Shown here: in pieces, positions 22,401-30,250 of the stretch | Layout: each line of letters begins with the position of its first letter | Position numbering within the stretch: the first letter of the stretch is position 1 | Translations under genes and position numbers: made by a program | Origin: Phoronis australis | Lineage: Eukaryota; Phoronida; Phoronidae | Direction: 5' to 3' | NCBI GenBank assembly: GCA_002633005.1 | Contig: NMRA01000122.1 | Location: 234,844-265,315, forward strand | DNA: 30,472 bases | Notes under the pieces: generated by a model | The model's database searches: none | Told to the model about the DNA's origin: nothing | What the model saw: the letters and a program-made list of their open reading frames with translations, nothing else

Positions 22401-25400
22401 TTGACCATTGGCTCCACTCGTACCACCTGGCGGTCTGTATCAATGTCCAGAATGTCCATCAGGTTGATGTGGATGTTTCTGCAAGTGTCTTTGTAAACAC
22501 CCTGTCTAAAACTGACTGTCATCCATCCAGGCCGAGACGTACACATGGTGTTCTTGCACCCATCTTCTCGCCATCTGCGGACCTGAGGTTATGAAGAGAG
22601 TCATGAGAAGACAACAAGAGAAAAGCACAGTGTTTATATATAACTACCGCGTGCATGGATACAGTGAGCACAGTGTTTATATATAACTACCGCGTGCATG
22701 GATACAGTGAGCACAGTGTTTATATATAACTACTGCGTGCATGGATACAGCGCAGATACAAGAGTTGATCATTATATTAAACATTGTTAGTACACATAAT
22801 CACGTAATACCTTCTAGGCTGGTGCAAACCTAGTCAGAAATGTTATGGTAGGAATACACCTGACATTTTCTGTAGTGATTCTTCAAGATGATTACGAGGA
22901 CAGAGATGCAATAAACCACAAATGACACAAAAATAACAGAAATGTCACAAGGAGGCGTAATGGAGGTTAAATCTATCTCAGTGAGACACGCCACGAGTAT
23001 TGTCTACGTGCTGATACCCCATTTTGCAAAATTTCAAAACAACAAAAAAATTCCCATAACAATTGGAGCAGTTCAAAAAGCATTTTCATTCATGCACTTC
23101 ATAAGAAGAATGTGCATGCATCAAGTGGTTTTGGAGATAGATCAGTAGACGCCATACGGACGAGGACGACAGGTAATGCACCCACATATATGGATGCATA
23201 AAAATATACAATAACACAAGACGTGGCACTGACGCTTCTATGACAGAGCTTGCAACTTTTTACTAAATGGTGTTCCCTCGGTGATACTCATTCATCCACG
23301 AGGGGGGGCTCGACTGCCGTGGGTTATGCCTCCCTTAGGGTTCATCAAAAGCCCACTTCTGTTGAACTTCAACCTTGGCTTAAATAGCCCCTCTGTTCAA
23401 TGTTCTCTTAGTGTAAGTCATTTCACACACCCCTTCTCGCCCCTCCCATCACCAACAATTTCGCATTCAACTGTTTCCCCCCAGTTGAAAAATGCAGACA
23501 CCTTCAATAAGGGAAAGAGCACCGGTGAGCAAAGAGTTAAGATCAAAAACATTTCAAATACAAGGTGTGGAAAGCTAACCTAAACTTTCCACTTAAATTT
23601 GCTGAGGCTGGCATAACAGCATATCATATATAGTAAAAAAGAAAAACATTTTGCCACTGGGATATTGTATGATTTTCCGAAGATCGCTTATGACCTTTTT
23701 GTAAATATTGACAGCATCAAACAGACATTTTGCATTCATGTTCATGGATATGTCCCAGTTATAGTTCATGGCTGTTGTCACCGACAACCACCTCTGCTTC
23801 CTAATCCCCAAACAAAAGAAGTCCAAAATCAGTAACTCACCATTTCAGTGGAGAATTTCTAGCTTACACTGGTCACCCCTCAGATTCCCTCAACCCCAGA
23901 CAGCTTTTACGATGCCTATTCAACACGCCCTTTGTATTAATGTAGATCTGAGCTAATGAAGTGGAAAGGTAGCTAGCATTACTGTCTCAACAATGATGGT
24001 TGTTGTTTACACCCAAATTGGTTTTCTCTGGCATTTGCATGGAGTTAGGGCCTGCAACTGTGGAGAGTGGTTTTAACTAATAGTGCATTTTAAATATTAC
24101 AAAATGACTAAAAAAGTAAATTGTGTTTATCTTGACCAAGGGCCACTTCCCAAAGGAACGATGGTTTTAAATATTTTTGTTATTTCATTTTCAATACTCC
24201 TGTGTACTTTTTTTCTTACAGGGAACAGGTTGATATATCTTTTTATTTTATTTTCATACTTGAAGTATCAAAACAGTGGTAGATTTTGATCACCACGGAA
24301 ACTTAATCAATTTAATTAATCATTTGTTCACATTTAATTTTATTAGAACGCAATTCATAAAATACATAAAAAGTACAAATATGATGATAGCCATGCAAAC
24401 TGAAAATTTGGAATCTCTGGAAATTTCGGTTGCACTGACTACATAACTATGCTAGCTTATTGTCAGTCATAAAAAACGAAGAGTGCGCACAAGTTAAAAA
24501 CAACTGTTTCCTAGTCAAAAATCTGGTTAAACGAGATTGAAAGACTATTAAAAGAATAATCCAGGTCATATCATTAACTCTGCTCAGCGTTTGAAAATCC
24601 ACCGAGTAAATCAATACCCACGGTCGTTTATCTTCAATTGCATCATATGGTTGTAGTTTTAGCTTAAGTTCATCAATTTTTAAAAATTGAAAACCTTATT
24701 TGGTTGCTTTTTCCAGCTGAATACCGCCGTGGTTTAGTTTATTTTTAACGAGAATCGTTGGTTAATGCATTTTGAAAATTCCCCAGTGTGTACAGGTAGA
24801 GATGTTTACTACAGTTTATGGTCAGGTAATTACACTTAATTGGGCCTTGATGGCACCCGGACAATGCGGTCAACACTTACTGTATCCGACTCTAGACGCC
24901 ACGCTCTCTTTGATCCTCAGGTAAAAGTTGCTCAGGAGGACAAGCGGTGAAAATTCTGCACTTAGAAAGGTGACATCACGGTATGTTTTAAAACTTCATA
25001 CGGCAAGTGATATGATATCATATCCCCTGGTGAAATTGTGTGAAATTGGCGAGTTACCGGTTTTGGGAACTGAACAAGGGACAGCTCAAATAAAAAGTTT
25101 GATAACAGGAGTAGGCCTATTTGTTCGAGTTGGAAGAAATTGAAATACATCGAGGACTACCTAAGGTGTTCCTCTATGCGCAAAAGGTATTTATTACGTG
25201 ACTTTGATGTTTTAGGCAGTGCGAGGCATAATTCGCCAAAAACTTTACAGCGTATGAAGCGCCTAAAGCCCTAAAGGAGCTCCACCGTCACTATTTGTAT
25301 GGCACCGCCAGTAGAGACGGTGGTCACTGACTATGCTCGCCTATCCCCACCCACGAATCTGGTAACAAGCACAATTAACAAAGTCCCGAAAAACACGCGG

Positions 25401-25722
25401 TTACCACTCTGGCGGATAGCTTTTCCACGATAGATTATCAAACTAAATACTTTAATTCAAGTTGGACTGAAACTACCTGTCGTTGAACATCCTTTACGCG
25501 ATTATCATGTTCTTTCGGAGCGCTACGAAGCTTGAAGACAATCCAGTTTCTGAAGAAGTGAAAGGCGTCATAGGCGACGGACAGCGGGAGTAGAAACAAA
25601 CACACAAACACCCATCTATGTTGAATAATAACGTATTCTAAGCCTCTATACCTGGCCCAAGAGACAACAGACAATAAGGCAGGAATAACTATATAATAAA
25701 CGAGATTTGACACCTCAGCCAT
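10320..25722 (-). CDS. DHCR24: Delta24-sterol reductase (24-dehydrocholesterol reductase), complete gene span
   Basis: FAD-dependent oxidoreductase of the ER membrane that uses NADPH to reduce the C24 double bond of sterol side chains (for example desmosterol to cholesterol). Eight minus-strand exons (25722-25477, 22582-22321, 17679-17561, 15851-15585, 13639-13499, 12109-11912, 11391-11213, 10473-10320) total 1566 nt, giving 521 residues plus TAG; the human protein has 516. All junctions are GT/AG with matching phases. Residues about 5-25 and 33-55 are hydrophobic membrane segments. About 60-240 is the PCMH-type FAD-binding domain, with [17 protein letters not shown] and [20 protein letters not shown]. 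The C-terminal half carries family blocks [37 protein letters not shown] and FQMLYADSF. No key segment is missing, so it should be functional. The first two introns are swollen by repeats. Confidence 0.97.
10474..11212 (-). other. DHCR24: DHCR24 intron 7
   Basis: Minus-strand gtaagc ... ctgcag. Unique-looking AT-rich sequence with no repeat or RNA gene recognised. Confidence 0.85.
11213..11391 (-). CDS. DHCR24: DHCR24 exon 7
   Basis: Acceptor aatttcag, donor AAAGG|gtaagc; 179 nt, phase 0 in and phase 2 out. It encodes [20 protein letters not shown], then [17 protein letters not shown] and a charged helix ending EKFVRDVKG. The 'YPxWLCPF' and 'DIGAYG' blocks are diagnostic for DHCR24. The initial Met is internal, not a start. 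Confidence 0.96.
11392..11911 (-). other. DHCR24: DHCR24 intron 6
   Basis: Minus-strand gtaagt ... aatttcag. A-rich with short degenerate runs of ggttaa/aaacaaga type near 11420-11530. No exon or element recognised. Confidence 0.85.
11912..12109 (-). CDS. DHCR24: DHCR24 exon 6
   Basis: Acceptor gccgtag, donor ATTAAA|gtaagt; 198 nt, phase 0 both sides. It encodes [20 protein letters not shown], then [20 protein letters not shown] and a helical segment ending FENEIK. The block [20 protein letters not shown] is essentially identical to the vertebrate protein. Confidence 0.97.
12110..13498 (-). other. DHCR24: DHCR24 intron 5
   Basis: Minus-strand gtgagt ... gccgtag. The interval about 12900-13470 has visibly more CpG than the surrounding introns and contains overlapping sense and antisense open frames (13109-13402 + and 13190-13468 -). 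Neither frame is supported as a gene. Confidence 0.8.
13499..13639 (-). CDS. DHCR24: DHCR24 exon 5
   Basis: Acceptor tattcag, donor ATTCAG|gtgagt; 141 nt, phase 0 both sides. It encodes [20 protein letters not shown] and [20 protein letters not shown]. The His/Arg-rich [17 protein letters not shown] block is a family signature. Confidence 0.97.
13640..15584 (-). other. DHCR24: DHCR24 intron 4
   Basis: Minus-strand gtataa ... tattcag. About 1.9 kb of AT-rich sequence. No repeat family, RNA gene or exon recognised. The open frame at 14040-14234 (+) is chance by appearance. Confidence 0.8.
15585..15851 (-). CDS. DHCR24: DHCR24 exon 4
   Basis: Acceptor tccacag, donor GGAAAG|gtataa; 267 nt, phase 0 both sides. 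It encodes [38 protein letters not shown], a charged helix, and [20 protein letters not shown] then EAEPGK. It carries the end of the FAD-binding domain (the '[14 protein letters not shown]' block). Confidence 0.97.
15852..17560 (-). other. DHCR24: DHCR24 intron 3
   Basis: Minus-strand gtaacc ... tccacag. Unique-looking sequence with AT-rich stretches. Nothing further was recognised. Confidence 0.8.
17561..17679 (-). CDS. DHCR24: DHCR24 exon 3
   Basis: Acceptor tattacag, donor ACTAAG|gtaacc; 119 nt, phase 1 in and phase 0 out. It encodes [20 protein letters not shown] then [20 protein letters not shown], part of the FAD-binding core. The first glycine is split with exon 2. No long ORF marks this exon because the correct frame lacks a nearby ATG; it was found from the protein family. 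Confidence 0.96.
18603..19157. repeat. 555-bp tandem duplication, copy 1
   Basis: Matches 19201-19755 at a constant offset of 598 bp with about six single-base differences by eye, all transitions and all in the first 200 bp. It ends at the N (19158). The block includes a minus-strand start-like segment encoding [17 protein letters not shown]. Confidence 0.92.
19158..19200. other. Spacer between duplicates, with N and small palindrome
   Basis: 43 bp between the two 555-bp copies. It starts with the only ambiguous base of the window and includes the inverted repeat CCACATAT-aa-ATATGTGG. It could be an assembly join or a small insertion. Confidence 0.7.
19201..19755. repeat. 555-bp tandem duplication, copy 2
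   Basis: Second copy of 18603-19157. To its right the sequence goes on as cacttaattgggtcttg, which also follows this block in the diverged copy A2 (after 24830). Copy 2 therefore keeps the ancestral right flank while copy 1 keeps the ancestral left flank. Confidence 0.92.
22062..22330. repeat. Imperfect tandem repeat (about 61-70 bp, about 4 copies) spanning the exon 2 donor
   Basis: Repeated order: tct-gagcctctgggtcagc, then an ac-rich stretch, then actcaccaacagtaa. The last element occurs at 22315-22329 (the real exon 2 end and donor), at 22246-22260 (same 15 bases), and degenerately near 22176 and 22114. Spacings are 69, 70 and about 61 bp. The first copy includes the last nine exon bases of DHCR24 exon 2. 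Confidence 0.85.
22321..22582 (-). CDS. DHCR24: DHCR24 exon 2
   Basis: Acceptor aacctcag, donor GTTG|gtgagt; 262 nt, phase 0 in and phase 1 out. It encodes [20 protein letters not shown], then [20 protein letters not shown] and [16 protein letters not shown]. It forms the first part of the FAD-binding domain. The internal Met in [10 protein letters not shown] is not the start, because exon 1 supplies the N-terminus in frame. Confidence 0.96.
22624..22752. repeat. Three tandem copies of a 43-bp unit
   Basis: Units start at 22624, 22667 and 22710 with agcacagtgtttatatataa, then ctac(c/t)gcgtgcatggatacag. The copies are nearly identical, differing at one C/T and at the final edge. Confidence 0.93.
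23838..24960. repeat. Dispersed repeat, copy A2
   Basis: Diverged same-orientation partner of 18045-19880, about 5.8 kb away in the neighbouring DHCR24 intron. It lacks about 280 bp that in A1 hold the start-like segment (the A1 stretch near 18610-18885 corresponds to only about 60 bp here) and has the other blocks in order. Confidence 0.8.
25014..25332 (+). repeat. Foldback-family repeat, copy R1
   Basis: Shares with the reverse complement of 26640-26975 the ordered blocks ttttgggaactgaac, gtatttgttcgagttgg-like, aaatacatcga, atgcg(c/t)aaaaggtattta, gacttt, ggcataatt(c/t)gcc and gagctccaccgtc. It ends in a hairpin CCACCGTC ... GACGGTGG (25282-25323). It lies 145 bp from the end of DHCR24 exon 1. 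Confidence 0.75.
25477..25722 (-). CDS. DHCR24: DHCR24 exon 1 (N-terminal membrane anchor)
   Basis: ATG at 25722-25720, donor CGACAG|gtagtt; 246 nt, phase 0 out, residues 1-82. Hydrophobic segments [15 protein letters not shown] and [15 protein letters not shown] provide the ER membrane anchor and are followed by [16 protein letters not shown], a block typical of the family. This is the only ATG with a family-like N-terminus in frame, and the length agrees with other DHCR24 proteins. Confidence 0.96.
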
Positions 25723-26106
25723 CTCCGCTGATCACCAACCGGGAATGACAGCTCCCGTGCAAAACGCCGTATCGAACCATAGGGGGTTAATCTAAGTAGG
25801 TCAAAGACCACAGGTTAAAGGTTGATGTAGAAAAGTATAAATTACATAAGTGAAAGGAGCTGCTATAAAAATCATATTCATTATAAATTAAGATTAAGAC
25901 TATGTGTCATTATACTAATATTATATTTCAACATAATTTTTGTGGATAAATACTGCATAACATTTTACTGGATAAAATTATAATAATTTGTTTTCTTCTT
26001 TAAATTTCCTCTGTTATAGTTACCCTGTTTCCCGCCTTTCTAAACACATGTGCCCAGATTTGTTGACGTTTTGCAGCGAATTTGTCTTTACAAGTCTTGC
26101 TTTAAA
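25723..26106. promoter_or_regulatory. Head-to-head promoter region DHCR24 / UHRF1
   Basis: 384 bp separate the two start codons. The DHCR24 side (25725-25790) is richer in CpG than the flanking introns, while the UHRF1 side is AT-rich. No convincing TATA box is placed for either gene. A possible 3' splice site (pyrimidine-rich tract ending ttatag, about 26018) precedes the UHRF1 coding start, so UHRF1 may have a 5' non-coding exon within or near this region. Confidence 0.6.
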
Positions 26107-26259
26107 ATGTGGATTCAGGTTCGCTCCTTCGATGGCAAGACATCAGTGCGAATCGACAATCTTTCAAAACTAACAAAAATTGAAGAACTGCGTGAAAAAC
26201 TGACCGATGCTTTTGAGGCTCCACCGGAAAGGCAAAAATTGTATTACCGCGGAAAGCAG
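26107..26259 (+). CDS. UHRF1: UHRF1-type E3 ubiquitin ligase, first coding exon (partial gene)
   Basis: UHRF1 is a nuclear multidomain protein (ubiquitin-like, tandem Tudor, PHD, SRA, RING) that binds hemimethylated CpG and directs maintenance methylation by DNMT1. This exon encodes 51 residues from ATG to donor AAGCAG|gtgggt, phase 0: MWIQVRSFDGKTSVRIDNLS, KLTKIEELREKL, and ERQKLYYRGKQ. The start MWIQVR, the L(S/T)KLTKxEELR block and the YRGKQ end at the exon border match the N-terminal ubiquitin-like domain of vertebrate UHRF1/2. An in-frame open extension to 26050 lacks an ATG (GTG only), so the start at 26107 is chosen. No second exon was found before the window edge. UHRF1 versus UHRF2 cannot be separated from 51 residues; invertebrates usually have one gene. 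Confidence 0.93.
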
Positions 26260-26639
26260 GTGGGTCAAAATATTTGAGATACAGTTCATTAGCAGGTGAT
26301 TAGACACTTTGTAACGGCTGTGCTCTCTGTCTAATTGACGATCATTTGGTAAAAGCAATATATTTGCATTGTACTGTAGGTCAAGCACATCTGCCACATC
26401 TACAAAAATTCACGCATTGTCATTGACCCTGACCTGAGACCTTGGCCTTTTGCCTTAAAGTACAAAGCATAGCCATGGCATAGTCTCTGAACAAATGTGT
26501 CCTTGTTGTGAATAAGACGGGGAGGAGGGGATTCACGGTTAGGCAACTGCATCTCTTGGGCACTGCTCAGATATAGTGGTCCCGATTTTGAGAACCAGGC
26601 AAGCACTGAATCAAACACCCGCAATGGTATGAGTATTCC

Positions 26640-26975
26640 GATTAAAAGACTGACCACCGTCTCTAGTTGAACTACAGACGGTGGAGCTCTATAGGCGCTG
26701 CATATGCCGGAAGCTTTTCGGCAAATTATGCCTTGCACTGACTAAGACTAAAAAGATCAAAGAAAGTCACGTTGTTATAAATACCTTTTACGCATAAAGG
26801 GACACCTTAGGAGGCCGTCGATGTATTTAATTCCTTCCAACTCGAACAAATACTCCCGTTACCAAATTGTTTCTTCGAGCAGCCCCTCGTTCAGTTCCCA
26901 AAATTGATAACATTTTTAACACTGCGCGGCAGTACGTGGTATGGCGTCATATCTCCTGGCGTGCGCAGTGTTAAA
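26640..26975 (-). repeat. Foldback-family repeat, copy R2
   Basis: Inverted relative to R1 and R3. It starts on plus with the hairpin CCACCGTCT ... AGACGGTGG (26655-26685). Its 26683-26870 part is the reverse complement, with moderate divergence, of 27010-27180, making an arm of about 170-190 bp. Confidence 0.8.
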
Positions 26976-26977
26976 AT
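26911..26977. repeat. Inner inverted repeat in the R2/R3 spacer
   Basis: Arms ttttaacactgcgc and gcgcagtgttaaaa (14 bp) are perfect complements, about 35-40 bp apart. They lie between the larger arms R2 and R3, so the structure is a hairpin inside a hairpin. Confidence 0.8.
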
Positions 26978-27004
26978 GGTGAATGAGGGACTACTGGAAA
27001 AAAA

Positions 27005-27200
27005 AGATTGATAACGGGAGTATTTGTTTAAGATGGAAGGAATTAAATACATCGATGGCCTCCTAAGGTATCCTTCTATGCGCAAAAGGTATTTATAACA
27101 ACGTGATTTGATGTTTTAGTCAATGCGAGACGTATTTTGCCGAAAAGCTTCCGGCGTATGAAACGCCTATACAAGCTCCTACTGGCGGTCCAGTAGAACA
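27005..27200 (+). repeat. Foldback-family repeat, copy R3
   Basis: Plus-orientation copy: gataacgggagtatttgttt, ggaattaaatacatcgatgg, cctcctaaggta, gcgcaaaaggtatttataac, gccgaaaagcttccgg. It pairs with R2 as the second arm. Confidence 0.8.
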
Positions 27201-27359
27201 GTGTAATCGAGCATGAAAATTTCTTGTAATGGGCCCATTATTCATCACTTGGATTAAGGCGTCCACAGGCAATGGCTTTTCCCCATGAAAATTTACTAAC
27301 ATTTCAAAATATGTAGTGAATAACATCGAATGAGGGCATGCGGTTACACAGGTGATGCT

Positions 27360-27560
27360 CCCATAGGGCCTTCTTACGCCAGTAGCTTTTCAGCGAAAAA
27401 TGCCTCGCACTAATTAAGCCATTGAAGTCATATCGCTATAAGTTCCTTTTGTGCATAGAGGGTTAGGCACTTGTAGTCAAACTTTTTTCGATCATTCCTT
27501 TGTACAGATCCCGAAATTGGCAACTGGCCATTTTTACACTGCTCGGGCCAGATCTTGCTT
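27360..27560 (-). repeat. Foldback-family repeat, copy R4 (diverged)
   Basis: Minus-orientation, more decayed: agtagcttttcagcgaaaaatgcct, taagccattgaagtca, ttttgtgcatagaggg, then ttcgatcattcctttgtaca and tcccgaaattggcaac, in the same order as R2. Confidence 0.6.
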
Positions 27561-27939
27561 CATATACATAATGGACTTTGAAGTTAGTGTTTTGTGTCAA
27601 TTTATTCACAGTGGGTAATCCGTCCAGTGACGTCATCAAAATTAACCTTGTCACTTACTGCTGACGTGATGCAGCGTCTCCCTGTAAGTGGACACTTAAT
27701 CACTGGCGGGTGTCAGGTTCACTCTTGATGATGTCTCTAGCCACCAGTTCTATCCCTTGTTGCCACTCCCTGAATATGCAGATCAGTACATTCACGATGA
27801 TCTTCAGATGCCATGATATACTGTAGGTGGCAGCACAAGCTAGCCACTATGGCAAATGTTGCCGTGTACATGCCAAAGGATTTTCTATTAATTGTACTTA
27901 AACTCAGCTGAACCATCAAAGTCATGTCTATAATTACCA

Positions 27940-28025
27940 TTCGAGGATAGAGGGACATCTGAGGAGGTTGTCTATGTCGTGGATTCCTCCTAACTCTGGC
28001 AAATACTGTTGGAGTCCTTATAGAC
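27940..28025 (-). repeat. Foldback-family repeat fragment R5
   Basis: The stretch gaggatagagggacatctga, ggaggttgtctatgt, then ttcctcctaactc and gcaaatactg aligns in order with R2 (taaagggacaccttaggagg ... ccttccaactcgaacaaatactc). Short and decayed. Confidence 0.5.
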
Positions 28026-30250
28026 ACACTGAAGAGTGCAGTTGGCTCTTGTAACACAAATTTGCATTTAAATCTTGTAAATCAAAAAGTATTACCTGAG
28101 GTTGGTGTGATGCCTGAATGAACTGAAGTACAGTATCAAGGCTAACTAACACATGAAAATTGCTTAAATATCAATACATTCCACAGTCATGTCTTGTTTC
28201 CTATACCACATTAACAAAAGTACCTCTGCCTTTATGTTAATGCTATGATTTGAGATTTGATTGTAAAGCAACACCTTGAAAGAAATCCCAGTACGCTCGT
28301 ATGGTGCTAATACACCTGGCTCGATTTGACAACTTAAGATTTTGTTTGGTGACCTGGTAATAATTTGAAGTTGCTATGCACTCATCTGGGCACACACTCA
28401 AAATATTACAGAGTGTAAACAGAAGGATGGTAGAATCGTTTTGAAGTCAGAAGGTCCCGTTTATGAGTCATGCACAGATAAGGTGTAGGTTGCTGATCAT
28501 GTGTTTTTGGAGTTCAGAAGTCTGTGGGATGTTAGACCTAAAGGGGGAAATTTTTAGTTACGGAGCACGTGAATCATTCCTGATAGATTTGAGGTCATAA
28601 TATGAATGGGGTTATTAAAAACTGTAAGCGCTTTAGGTCACCAGTCCTGTCTTGCAAATCCATGTGGTTATTTGTCGCATCGCAGTCTTCAGATGTTGCA
28701 GGTCTGTGTGCTGTCAGATACTTAGTTGATCGAAAGAGGCATGGAACGCGTGTTATTCGTAGCTGTTTGAATTAAAAGGTGATTCTCGCGGTGACATAGA
28801 TAAAAGCAAACCAATACACCTAACAGTTCGTTATATCTGACAATTTATGGCAAGAGTGGGGTCAGAGCAATGTTCTTAATATGCTGTAGGATCTAAATTT
28901 ACAAGTGTTACCGTTCAAGATAGGTTTTAACATTGGCCAGTCATAGTTATGCTGATATAGGAAATGCATGGCCTTTTCGGTTCAGTAAGCTTAATATTTC
29001 TGGGCTGTATAATAATAGACTTGAATTCAGGGTTCTCCATTTGACTTGATTTTTATGAGGGTTCGATGTTTTTGTAATGAAGCCTTTTTGCTTGATGTGC
29101 ATGCAGATGTTCTCTCAAAACATGGTCGTCATGAATTTGGGAGGATGTGATCGCAATAACATCAACAGCCAATGGTGACCCTCAGAAGCCACTCTGTTCC
29201 AGTTGAAAAGTCACATATTTGGGATTGGCTTGTTGAAGTCAGCTGTAATGAGAGGCGTGTCTATTGAGACAACATTCTTGTGGTTAGAGTTAAGTTGAGT
29301 AAAAGCACCCCTCTGAATAACTTCTATAGTGTTCACTGCAGAATTTGAATCTGGAATAAAGTTTGTGGATTCCAAATTGAATTTCACTCCTGATGCAGAA
29401 AGTGACAACTGCTGCTATAGTACATGACTAAAGTAACCTGTACAAAACCCCTGTTATGATTGATGGCTATAATTCTGCTAATTATGAAAATAACTGATAA
29501 TGACAATTTTTGACAAAAAATGTTCGTTAAAATTGCCTTTTTTTCAAAGGCTAAGGCTAAATTGCCTTTTTTCAAAGGCTTCTACATGTTTCAGATGATA
29601 ACTTTGGTACAAAACTTGAACATGAAAAATCATGAACTTAGTGCTACATATCTTCTAGGGAAAGGGTTAGAAAGTAAGATTTCACTCGTCGGCTATATTG
29701 TGTTCTAAATTAGTGACATTTTGCCATAACAGTGACAAAAATCAATTCCATAATGGCTCAAACCGCCTTTTCGACTTTCTGGTTAATTCTCCTATACATT
29801 GTCTATCATCATGGAGAACCTTGGCTACTCTGACCATGACGTCAGCTTTTGTCCAGTCATCACAAAGAAAAGTTTCCAGTCTGAATGCTTTTGGCATGTA
29901 CTGATTTTCTTTGCATGCGGGAACTGGTTAGAAAAGTTTCAGTTTTCAGTGTGTTGGTGTATTGTTCCATGTGATGTTCCGTAATAAACAGAGGGCTGCC
30001 TTGTAGTTTAGAATCGGCATGATACATCAGCAAACAACCGTTTATTACTCTTTTGTTGAAAGGTTAATAAATACTGGCGCTGTTTCAGGTTCTTTCTTAT
30101 CCTTCCTTCCTGTGACTAGAAGAAATATTTGCAATTGATAGTGACTTTAAAATGTTCCCAAAATTTCCTGTACATTTTATACCCCCTTCACATTCTGGCT
30201 GAAGGGCTAACAGTTTTTTCTTACACTTTCGCTCTATAGAAATGAAAACG

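Larger units (their letters stand above)
22583..25476 (-). other. DHCR24: DHCR24 intron 1, repeat-rich
   Basis: Minus-strand gtagtt ... aacctcag, 2.9 kb. It contains the 43-bp triplication (22624-22752), dispersed repeat copy A2 (23838-24960) and the foldback-family copy R1 (about 25014-25332). The open frame at 23281-23583 (+) lies in C-rich sequence and is not supported. Between 22760 and 23830 no element was identified. Confidence 0.85.

Noticed and set aside
23281-23583. 100-residue plus-strand open frame
   Set aside because: C/T-rich low-complexity sequence, antisense to DHCR24, with no recognisable domain.
25731-25740. Possible sterol regulatory element (atcaccaacc) next to the DHCR24 start
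   Set aside because: Only 7 of 10 bases match the classical SRE-1 and it lies 9 bases from the ATG. Too weak to annotate although SREBP control of DHCR24 is known in vertebrates.
26050-26106. In-frame N-terminal extension of UHRF1
   Set aside because: The extension starts at GTG, not ATG, and UHRF1 proteins begin at MWIQVR, so it is 5' UTR.
29520-29984. Three overlapping plus-strand open frames near the right end
   Set aside because: Short, AT-rich, mutually overlapping and without motifs. Consistent with chance in intronic DNA.
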